From the NCBI GenBank assembly GCA_963736455.1, contig CAVTON010000002.1, positions 558,001 through 622,000 on the forward strand: DNA of 64,000 bases. The letters run 5' to 3'. Position numbers and translations under genes: made by a program. The stretch comes from DAHUXD01 sp963736455 (GTDB lineage: Bacteria > Acidobacteriota > Thermoanaerobaculia > UBA5066 > Gp7-AA6). Under the pieces are notes generated by a model. The model ran no database searches. It was not told the DNA's origin and saw only the letters and a program-made list of their open reading frames with translations. Positions 50,970 to 57,949 of the stretch are shown in pieces (position 1 is the stretch's first letter; each line of letters opens with the position of its first letter).

Positions 50970-51614
50970 CTACCTCGACGTCAGGGCTTCGCGAAGCTCC
51001 TGCAGGAGGCCGGCCGGCAGAGTCTCGGGGCGCCCGTTCCCGGAGGCCTCGACGACGAGGACGTGGGGAAGCTCGGGCGTGTCGTTCCACGTCTCGTGGC
51101 GTTCGAGTCCGCGAAGCTCCGGCACCTCGCTCTCTCCGTAGGCGCGGAACGCGACGTTCGCGAACCCGGCGGCGCGCAGGGCGGAACCGAGCATCGGCCG
51201 GTTGTAGAGGAACTGGTGACCCCAGCCGTGGAAGGCGCGATTTAAGCGGATGCAGTCGAGCCCGCGGTCCTCTTCCGTGGCGTCGCTCCAGCGATAGTGG
51301 GTCGTGAGGACCCAGTCGAGGCTCGGCGTCGACAGCCGCAGGATGCCGTCGCCGGCGAGAACCCGGCGGCACTCCGTCAGGAACGCGATGCCTTCGTCGA
51401 GCGACAGGTGCTCGAGGAAGTGCTCAGCGTAGATCGCCGCGACGCCGGTAAACGGGAGCCCGTGCCGCACGTCGAGGACCTGGTCCACGCCGGGAAGCCC
51501 CTGGTTGTCGATGTTGATCCACCCGGCCATCGCTTCCTGGCCGCAGCCGATGTGCAGGCGCGTCGGCCCTCGGAAGGGATCCGGGCCGGTCGGCCGCTTG
51601 CCGAAGAGTGCCAT
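50970..51614 (-). CDS. SAM-dependent methyltransferase
   Basis: 214 aa. 'TRLHIGCGQEAMAGWINIDN' near residue 18, 'VDQVLDVRHGLPF', 'AEHFLEHLSLDEGIAFLTEC' and 'RRVLAGDGILRLSTPSLDWV' are typical of small methyltransferases found in glycan loci. Nine bases upstream of the YfhO-like gene, same strand, so probably first gene of that operon. Confidence 0.8.
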   Translation of the reverse strand: MALFGKRPTGPDPFRGPTRLHIGCGQEAMAGWINIDNQGLPGVDQVLDVRHGLPFTGVAAIYAEHFLEHLSLDEGIAFLTECRRVLAGDGILRLSTPSLDWVLTTHYRWSDATEEDRGLDCIRLNRAFHGWGHQFLYNRPMLGSALRAAGFANVAFRAYGESEVPELRGLERHETWNDTPELPHVLVVEASGNGRPETLPAGLLQELREALTSR

Positions 51615-51656
51615 GGCGACGGGTGTTTACCACACCCGGCGCCCCGCCGTCCGGGG

Positions 51657-52448
51657 CTACGAGCCGGAGAGCGCCCCGGCGAAAAAATCGCCCAGGTCCG
51701 CGGCGACCGCTCCGGGCCGCTCCATCGGCGTCAGGTGGGCCGCCTCGGGGATCCGCACCAGCCGAGAGCCCGGTATGGCCGCGGCCATCGCCTCGGAGTC
51801 GGCGGGCGGCGTCAGGACGTCGTCCTCGCCGACGAGAACGAGCGTTGGAATTCCGATTCCGGGCAGGCCCTCGCGGGCATCGGGCCGGTCGCGCATCGCG
51901 GCCAGGTCGGCTTCGACCGTCTCCGGCTTCTGCCGGCGCATGATCCTCTCCACCCGCTCGACGAGGTCGCGGTTCGTCCGCGACCGCTCGGTCAGGAGCT
52001 TTTGCACCATCGCCTCGGCGATCGGGCCGACTCCGGAGGCGCGGACCGTGGCGATTGCCTCGTCGCGTTTCGAGCGGCCGGCGTCGTCGTCGGCCGACGC
52101 ACGCGTGTCCACGAGGGCGAGGGCCCGCAGGCGGGAGGGCCGGCGCCGCGCGAGCGCGAGCGCGACGTAACCGCCCATCGAGAATCCGGCGAGGCCGGCC
52201 GGGCCCGGCAGCGCTTCGAGGAGCCTCTGCACGAAATCGGCGTAGTCCTCCAGTCGGCCCTCCGACGGCGCGGCCGTCTCTCCGCGCCCCGGCAGATCGG
52301 GCTTGAAGACGCGAAAACGCGCCGCCAGAACGCGCGCGACGCCCGACCACATCGCTCCGTCGAGGGGGTATCCGTGAACGAGGACGACCGGAGGCCCCTC
52401 ACCCATCTCACGCACTCGGGCGGGCGCGCCCTTCCAAACGAGGTCCAT
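51657..52448 (-). CDS. Alpha/beta hydrolase
   Basis: 263 aa from ATG 52448. 'VVLVHGYPLDGAMW' oxyanion region, 'DLPGRGETAAP', nucleophile 'AGFSMGGYVAL' (Ser about residue 92), acid 'VGEDDVLTPP' and His 'EAAHLTPMERP'. Cytoplasmic, esterase/lactonase-like; substrate unknown. A longer frame to 52559 exists but is a shadow of the next gene. Confidence 0.85.
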   Translation of the reverse strand: MDLVWKGAPARVREMGEGPPVVLVHGYPLDGAMWSGVARVLAARFRVFKPDLPGRGETAAPSEGRLEDYADFVQRLLEALPGPAGLAGFSMGGYVALALARRRPSRLRALALVDTRASADDDAGRSKRDEAIATVRASGVGPIAEAMVQKLLTERSRTNRDLVERVERIMRRQKPETVEADLAAMRDRPDAREGLPGIGIPTLVLVGEDDVLTPPADSEAMAAAIPGSRLVRIPEAAHLTPMERPGAVAADLGDFFAGALSGS

Positions 52449-52462
52449 GGCCCGGCCTCGCC

Positions 52463-53473
52463 TCAGCCCGCGGCGAGGCCTTCGTCGACGCCGATCGTGG
52501 AGGAAAGGCCGCCCTCGGCCACGACGGCCTTCAGCAGCGCGACCGCGTCCCGGTCCCACCAGTTCTTGGTGACGCCCTCGGCGAGGATCTCGAAGGCCGT
52601 GTCGATGCGCAGGGCGCCGCGGTACGCGCGGTCGGTGGTGAGCGCGTCGAAGATGTCGGCGATCGTGACGATGCGGACCGTCATCGGGATCGCGGAGCCC
52701 GAGATGCCCTCGGGATAGCCCGAGCCGTCGAGCCGTTCGTGATGGTGGTAGACGACGGGAAGAGTCCGGCGCATCGTCTTCATGGGGGAGAGCAGGTCGT
52801 TGCCCACGACCGGGTGCTCCTCGATGATCGCCCGCTCCTCCGGCGTCAACGCCCCGGGCTTGCGGAGGATCGCATCGGGGATCACGATCTTTCCCAGGTC
52901 ATGGAACAGCGCGCCCCGGCGCATGTCGTTGCGGGCGGCCGCGTCGAGGCCCATGCGCTGCGCGATCCGATCGGCGTACTCGGCGACCCGGCCGCTGTGG
53001 CCGGCCGTGTAGGGATCGCGTGCATCGATCGTCTTGGCGAGCGTGAGAATCACGTGCTCGGCGTGCTCGTGCTCGTCGGCGAAGAGCTTGAGCATGACGA
53101 GGGCGCGCACCCGGGGCAGCAGCTCTTCCTGCGAGAAGGGCTTGGCGATGAAGTCGGTGACTCCCTCGGCCTGGGCGCGCATCTTCTCGGTCGCGGTCGC
53201 CATGCCGGTGAGCATCACGACGGGCAGCAGGCGCGTGGACGGGTCGGCGCGGATCGCCTCGAGGACGTCGTGCCCGCTGCGGTCCGGAAGATGGAGGTCG
53301 AGCAGGACGAGATCGGGCGGTTCCGCGCGGACCCGCGCCATGCCCTCCTCGGCCGTCGCCGCCTCTTCCACGGCATAGCCGACCGGCGTGAGCAGCCGCC
53401 GCAGCAGACGGCGGACGTACTCGTCATCGTCGATGACCAGAATCCGGGCGCTTTGTGGTTCGGTAAAAAGCAC
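52463..53473 (-). CDS. Response regulator with HD-GYP domain (cyclic-di-GMP phosphodiesterase)
   Basis: 336 aa from GTG 53473. A receiver domain at residues 8-125 has 'ILVIDDDEYVRRLL', phospho-Asp in 'LVLLDLHLPDRSG' and 'VMLTGMAT', then Lys in 'FIAKPFSQEEL'. The HD-GYP domain follows with 'DPYTAGHSGRVAEYADRIA', the HD pair in 'GALFHDLGKIVIPDAIL', 'HPVVGNDLL', 'HHHERLDGSGYPEG' (the GYP motif) and 'IADIFDALTTDRAYR'. It degrades c-di-GMP in answer to a sensor kinase; the partner kinase is not adjacent. Confidence 0.93.
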   Translation of the reverse strand: MLFTEPQSARILVIDDDEYVRRLLRRLLTPVGYAVEEAATAEEGMARVRAEPPDLVLLDLHLPDRSGHDVLEAIRADPSTRLLPVVMLTGMATATEKMRAQAEGVTDFIAKPFSQEELLPRVRALVMLKLFADEHEHAEHVILTLAKTIDARDPYTAGHSGRVAEYADRIAQRMGLDAAARNDMRRGALFHDLGKIVIPDAILRKPGALTPEERAIIEEHPVVGNDLLSPMKTMRRTLPVVYHHHERLDGSGYPEGISGSAIPMTVRIVTIADIFDALTTDRAYRGALRIDTAFEILAEGVTKNWWDRDAVALLKAVVAEGGLSSTIGVDEGLAAG

Positions 53474-53517
53474 GACTTTTCGGGCTGTTTGAAGAGAAAT
53501 GATAGCAGACCGGGCCT

Positions 53518-54624
53518 CTACGGGCTCGCCCGGACCGCGGCTTCCAGGAGTCCGGCGGCCGCGGCGATGCGGCGCGTCAGTGTCGGGATGGCGGCCGCCT
53601 CGAGCCTCGCCGGCGTGAACCAGCGGAGCGAGGCCGGCTTCGCCGTTTCGGCCGTCAGACGAGGCGGCCGTCCTTCCGCGCGAGCGGCATAGACATGGAT
53701 CTCGAGGCGGCGGTTCATGATCGTGTGCCGCGTCGTCGCCCGAGCCGCGCCGCCATCCAGCGCGAGCCCGAGGCGTCGGATCTCCCGGCGCAGGCTCGAG
53801 AGCGCCGCCGCGGGAGTGGATCCTTCGGCCGAAGGGAACTGCCAGAGCCCTCCGAGGCGTGAGGTCCGGGTCCGGACGAGCAGCGCCTCTTCCCCGCGCC
53901 GGGCGCAGGCCGCCGCGACGAACACTCCCGTCGTTTTCGGGCGAGACCGGCGGCGCGGGTAGCGCGCAACGTCGCCCCGTTTTCGCGCGACGCAGAGCTC
54001 GGCGACCGGGCACGCCGCGCAGGCCGGCCGCCGCGGCGTGCAGACGAGCTGGCCGAGATCCATCAGCGCCGCGGTGACGTCGCCCGGCCGGCCGCGCGCG
54101 ACGAGATCCCCCGCGGCCGACGCCACGGCTCGCGCCAGGCGCCGGCTTCCCGCGACGCCGCCGAGCGCGTCGAGCCTCGAGAGCACCCGCGTGACGTTCG
54201 CATCGGCGGCGGGCACGCGCACGCCGAAGGCGAGCGAGGCGACGGCGGCGGCCACGTACTCGCCGAACCCGGGAAGCTCCCGGAGCTCGTCGGGGCGGCG
54301 CGGCCATTTCCCCCCGAGCCGGCCCTCCAGCTCCCGAGCGGCGCGATGAAGGTGGCGCGCCCGCGCGTAGTAACCGAGTCCCGACCAGGCCGCGAGCACG
54401 CTCTCCTCCCTCGAGCGGGCCAGGGAACGGAGATCCGGGAAACGCCTCAGGAACTCGCCGTAACGGTGGTGCACCGCGCCGACGGTCGTCTGCTGCAGCA
54501 TCACCTCGGAGACCCAGATGCGGTAGGGATCCCGGGTGCCGCGCCAGGGAAGGCGCCGCTTCTCGCGCCGGAACCAGGCGAGCAGCTTCGCCCGGACGAG
54601 GTCGGGACGCGAGACCGGCTTCAG
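53518..54624 (-). CDS. mutY: A/G-specific adenine glycosylase
   Basis: MutY removes adenine opposite 8-oxoguanine. 368 aa. Catalytic Glu in 'WVSEVMLQQTTVG', helix-hairpin-helix 'LRELPGFGEYVAAAVAS', catalytic Asp in 'PAADANVTRVLSRL', 4Fe-4S ligands C-x6-C-x2-C-x5-C in 'CTPRRPACAACPVAELC', and a C-terminal NUDIX-like part ('LWQFPSAEGSTPAAALSSLR'). No ATG/GTG/TTG precedes the catalytic segment in this frame. The only candidate start is CTG at 54624-54622, which overlaps the stop of the upstream gene as CTGA. Confidence 0.9.
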   Translation of the reverse strand: MKPVSRPDLVRAKLLAWFRREKRRLPWRGTRDPYRIWVSEVMLQQTTVGAVHHRYGEFLRRFPDLRSLARSREESVLAAWSGLGYYARARHLHRAARELEGRLGGKWPRRPDELRELPGFGEYVAAAVASLAFGVRVPAADANVTRVLSRLDALGGVAGSRRLARAVASAAGDLVARGRPGDVTAALMDLGQLVCTPRRPACAACPVAELCVARKRGDVARYPRRRSRPKTTGVFVAAACARRGEEALLVRTRTSRLGGLWQFPSAEGSTPAAALSSLRREIRRLGLALDGGAARATTRHTIMNRRLEIHVYAARAEGRPPRLTAETAKPASLRWFTPARLEAAAIPTLTRRIAAAAGLLEAAVRASP

Positions 54625-55736
54625 GAGACGGTCACGTCCGTCCGAGGAGCGATCCAGCCCGGTTCCTTCATCAGCCGGTGGACGAACTTCTTCTCGTCTT
54701 CGCTCGGCAGGGCTTCGGCGGCGTGCGTCGCGTACGCCTCGGGCGAGAGGAGCTCTCCCGCGATCGAGTACGTCTTCCCCGCGAACTCGCCGATCGAGCG
54801 GTGGAACTTCATGTCGGGCGCCGTCAGGGGCGCCGCGCCGGGCGGGAGCAGGCGGCTGATCGACTGGAGGAGCTTCTCGACCTCCTGCCGGTAGAGCTCG
54901 CGCGAGAGCTCGTTCAAGTGGGCCTTGTCGGGCTCGCCCTCCTGCTTCGCCTCGTCGTAGCGGCCCTTCAGGCCCCAGACGTAGAACCATTCCGCCGAGG
55001 ACGACGAGTCCTTGCCGAAGAGGTCGTAGGCCGTCGAGAGCCACTTGTTGACGTACTTCTGGAGAAGCGCTGGCGGAACGCGCCCGGCCTTGACGATGCG
55101 CTGGAGGCCCATGTGCCCGGTGCCGAGGTGGAATCCCTCCTCGCGCAGCATCGGTCCCATGGAGCGGGCGAGCGGCGCGAACCCGGAGGTCGAGAGCATG
55201 TTGAGCTGGAACTTCCCGTCGCGATCCACGAACTCGGTGTACGTGAAGAAGTCCACCCAGTCGTCGACGTCGACGTTGAACGATCCGAGCAGGCGGTTGT
55301 TCTGCCAGGAGCGGCGCTCGAGGAGCTTGCGCGCCTCGATCTTCCCGGTTTCGCCGAAGTGGCTGACGAGGAGGTGACACATCTGCCAGCCGTGTCGCAT
55401 CTCCTCGACCATGATCCGGCAGACGCTGTCGGTGTCGTAGTCGGAGGGCGACGTCTCGAGGAGGTTGCGCTGCTGCTCGACGGAGGCGAACTCGGTGTCG
55501 CCCTGGTAGACGATGAGGTTCAGGAGCGCGTCGCGGATCTGCTGATAGGGGATCTGCGTGACCCGTTCCCACTTGCGTTGGCCGCGGAAGTCGCCATACT
55601 GGATCTCGTCCGAGGGGATCTCCCCGTACTTGGCCTCGAACTCGTAATCGGCGTGCTTCGGCAGCCGGAGGCCGATGTCTCCCTGCCACGCGCGGAACGC
55701 GTCGATCCAGTCGTCGAAAGTCGCTATCTTCTTCAT
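54621..55736 (-). CDS. PaaA/PaaC-family ferritin-like diiron protein (BoxB-like)
   Basis: 371 aa. Helical protein with two E-x2-H-type iron motifs, 'IMVEEMRHGWQMCHLLVSHF' and 'PMLREEGFHLGTGHMGLQRI', as in phenylacetyl-CoA epoxidase PaaA/PaaC and benzoyl-CoA epoxidase BoxB. Other family-like stretches are 'QQIRDALLNLIVYQGDTEFA' and 'SFNVDVDDWVDFFTYTEFVD'. It probably binds a diiron centre and acts on an acyl-CoA or similar substrate. None of the other paa or box genes is in the window, so the pathway is unclear. ATG at 55736; translationally coupled to mutY downstream. Confidence 0.75.
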   Translation of the reverse strand: MKKIATFDDWIDAFRAWQGDIGLRLPKHADYEFEAKYGEIPSDEIQYGDFRGQRKWERVTQIPYQQIRDALLNLIVYQGDTEFASVEQQRNLLETSPSDYDTDSVCRIMVEEMRHGWQMCHLLVSHFGETGKIEARKLLERRSWQNNRLLGSFNVDVDDWVDFFTYTEFVDRDGKFQLNMLSTSGFAPLARSMGPMLREEGFHLGTGHMGLQRIVKAGRVPPALLQKYVNKWLSTAYDLFGKDSSSSAEWFYVWGLKGRYDEAKQEGEPDKAHLNELSRELYRQEVEKLLQSISRLLPPGAAPLTAPDMKFHRSIGEFAGKTYSIAGELLSPEAYATHAAEALPSEDEKKFVHRLMKEPGWIAPRTDVTVS

Positions 55737-55777
55737 CGGTCCGTCCGTCTCCCCGAAACCTTTATCATATCGGGTTT

Positions 55778-56179
55778 ATGCCGCCCGAGATCGACTGGGA
55801 AGGGCTGACCGTGGCCTTCGAGAATCGTTCCCACAAGATCACCCACTTCTACGACCGGCAGACCGGAGACGTGGTGCAGGTCCTCGATCGCGACGCCCCT
55901 CGCCACGCCGAGCTGTCCTCGGACCCGCGATACGCCGCGCTGCCGAAGGACGAGGGGGAACGGTCGCGCGGCGACCTCGACGCCTTCGCGGCGCACTGCG
56001 AGGACGCGGGATGCCGCCGCGATCTCGGCGCGGCGCTCGGCGCTCCGGATCCGCAGGACGCGTTCCGGTCGGCCCTTCGGAAGCACCCGAAGGAGGAGGC
56101 GCACTTCTTCCAGTTCAAGGAGCGGCGCGCGAGGGAACGAGCGGCGGAATGGCTTCGGGAGCAGGGGATCGCGCACTGA
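55778..56179 (+). CDS. UPF0158-family protein
   Basis: 133 aa, hydrophilic, no signal. Opening 'PPEIDWEGLTVAFENRSHKI' and 'HFYDRQTGDVVQVL', and closing 'PKEEAHFFQFKERRARERAA' plus 'EWLREQGIAH', match the uncharacterised UPF0158 family. Function unknown. Divergent from the diiron-protein gene; a possible -10 (TATCAT, 55763-55768) lies in the 41-bp gap. Confidence 0.75.
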   Translation: MPPEIDWEGLTVAFENRSHKITHFYDRQTGDVVQVLDRDAPRHAELSSDPRYAALPKDEGERSRGDLDAFAAHCEDAGCRRDLGAALGAPDPQDAFRSALRKHPKEEAHFFQFKERRARERAAEWLREQGIAH

Positions 56180-56198
56180 CCCGGCGGGAACCGCCCGC

Positions 56199-56810
56199 TC
56201 AGACGGGCAGCGTCAGGACCCCGAACCGTTCCGGGACGTGGAAATCGGCCGGGTCCGCGAAGGTCGGCGACCAGGCGGAGAGCTCGTCGACGCCGCCCCG
56301 GTCGATGCGGTAGAAGTTGGCGCGCCAGCGCACGGGCACCGGCCCCGCGCACAGCTCGCGCAGCGGAATGCGCAGGCTCGCCGACCATCGGCGCGGTCCG
56401 CGGGTCACGCGCGCCTCGAACCCGGCGCAGTCCCAGGCCGTCTCGACGCGCATCGTCGCCCGGCAGAGGTCCGGCGAGGCGATCCGCGCGTCGAAGAGAG
56501 TTCCGAGGGGATTGACCTCGAACTCGAAGTAGCGGCGCGCCGGGTCTTCCGGCGAGAGGAAGATCTCGAACACGTCCTCTTCCCAGAGGGGCGCGTCGCG
56601 CCGCGTGTGGGTCGCCACGAGGCCGTCATCCCGTCCGTCGAAACGTACGCACAGGATTCCATCGCGGAGGCCGAGCCGGAGCGATGTTCTCAGGCGCGTT
56701 GGTTGTCCCGTGACGGCGTCGACCAGGAGATGCCCCGGAAGCGCGACGACGCGGGTCGTCGGAGTCAGACGCGGAACCGAGAGCTCGGGAGGATTCGGCA
56801 TGGACGCCAT
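56199..56810 (-). CDS. CBM9-like carbohydrate-binding fold protein
   Basis: 203 aa. 'LRLGLRDGILCVRFDGRDD' followed by 'DAPLWEEDVFEIFLSPEDPA', 'RRYFEFEVNPLGTLFDARI', 'WSASLRIPLREL', 'WRANFYRIDR' and 'AWSPTFADPADFHVPERFGV' is the domain pattern of CBM9-like proteins, which bind sugar ends. No signal peptide is visible, so location is uncertain. An in-frame ATG 12 bases downstream of 56810 is an alternative start. Confidence 0.72.
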   Translation of the reverse strand: MASMPNPPELSVPRLTPTTRVVALPGHLLVDAVTGQPTRLRTSLRLGLRDGILCVRFDGRDDGLVATHTRRDAPLWEEDVFEIFLSPEDPARRYFEFEVNPLGTLFDARIASPDLCRATMRVETAWDCAGFEARVTRGPRRWSASLRIPLRELCAGPVPVRWRANFYRIDRGGVDELSAWSPTFADPADFHVPERFGVLTLPV

Positions 56811-56928
56811 CCTGTCATCTGGAGCGGAGCGAGGGATCCCTTTCTGGTCTCAGAAGGCGCAGAAAGGGATGCCGCGGACCTGCGGTCCTCGGGATGACTC
56901 GGCGGCGGTGCTCACGCGCGTGTCCGGG
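56811..56928. repeat. Intergenic palindromic (REP-like) sequence
   Basis: Contains the inverted repeat ATCCCTTTCTG (56838-56848) / CAGAAAGGGAT (56862-56872) with a short loop. The flanks CATCCTGTCATCTGGAGCGG and GGTCCTCGGGATGACTCGG resemble dispersed intergenic repeats of many bacteria. It may stop transcription of the gene at 56929. No other function seen. Confidence 0.5.
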
Positions 56929-57879
56929 TCACTTGAAGTTCCAGGCGCGAAAGAGGTTGAAGCCGAGGTAGATGTTGCTCGCCGACCGGCCGAACGGGAC
57001 GGCCTGCGTGTACTCGTCCACGGTCGTCTGGCGCTGGTTGCCCGCGAAGAAGGCGAACCGGTGGCGCAGAAGAGATTTCTCCACGGTCACGCTCCAGCCG
57101 ACGCCGTTCGAGTTGACCTTCGAGAGCCGCGGGTAGACCTCGCCGTGCACGGTGATCGAGTGCGTGATCGCGATGGACGCGGCGATCGGAACGTTGAAGA
57201 CGTTCTTGTAGAGGCCGGAGCAGCGATACGGGTTGAACTGGTCCGGCACGAGCTGGCACGAGTCGTCGTTGTGAATCGGCTGGGGAACGAAGATCGGGAA
57301 GCCGTTGGTCTGCTGGAGAAACGTCGGAACGGCGGTGAGGCGGACGTACGGCCCGAAGGAATAGGCCAGGATGGCCTGGGCGAAGAAGCTCGCTTTGGGG
57401 CTCGCGACTCCGGGCTCCGTGCGCCAGTCCTCGCCGGCGCGCAGAGAAGCTCCAAAGCCGGAGGCGCCGCCGAAGATCTGGTACTGCGCCGAGGCCTCGT
57501 AGGTGTTGAGGTCGGAGGAACGATACAGCCCGACGTTCAGGTTCTTGACCGGCGCGTACCAGAGTCCGAAGCCCCAGGTGTTTCCGCTGTCGAGCGTGAA
57601 GAAGTTGTTGATGCTGCCTTCCTGGACCCTCTGGACGAAACGGTGGGTGACGATGAAGGTCAGCGTCTTCTCGGTCGGGACCTCGACGGAAGGCAGGTTG
57701 ACGATGACGTTCGCTTCGATCGGCCGGAAGTGGACCGGTTCCTTGAGGGCCTGGATCGGCGAATCCTCGGTCACGGCGGCGGGAGTGGGCGCGGGCGTCG
57801 GCGCGGGCTCCTGGGCGGCGAGGAGTCCCGGGACGGCGAAGAGCGACAGAACCACTCGGGAAACCAGCGTCAGGCGCAT
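56929..57879 (-). CDS. DUF5777-like outer-membrane beta-barrel protein
   Basis: 316 aa. Signal peptide 'VVLSLFAVPGLLAAQ' (cleavage near residue 23), then a Pro/Ala/Thr-rich linker. Alternating strands include 'ANVIVNLPSVEVPTEKTLTF', 'TWGFGLWYAPVKNLNVGLYR' and 'GFGASLRAGEDWRTEPG', and the last strand is 'NIYLGFNLFRAWNF' with an aromatic near the end. This is the pattern of DUF5777-type barrels, often near cytochrome or lipid-peroxidation genes elsewhere; no such neighbour here. Role unknown. Confidence 0.72.
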   Translation of the reverse strand: MRLTLVSRVVLSLFAVPGLLAAQEPAPTPAPTPAAVTEDSPIQALKEPVHFRPIEANVIVNLPSVEVPTEKTLTFIVTHRFVQRVQEGSINNFFTLDSGNTWGFGLWYAPVKNLNVGLYRSSDLNTYEASAQYQIFGGASGFGASLRAGEDWRTEPGVASPKASFFAQAILAYSFGPYVRLTAVPTFLQQTNGFPIFVPQPIHNDDSCQLVPDQFNPYRCSGLYKNVFNVPIAASIAITHSITVHGEVYPRLSKVNSNGVGWSVTVEKSLLRHRFAFFAGNQRQTTVDEYTQAVPFGRSASNIYLGFNLFRAWNFK

Positions 57880-57949
57880 GCGACGTACCTCCAGTCGGTT
57901 GCGAGCTTAGGGATGCCGATCTCGAAACTGCGGTCGTCTCAGGAACTCT

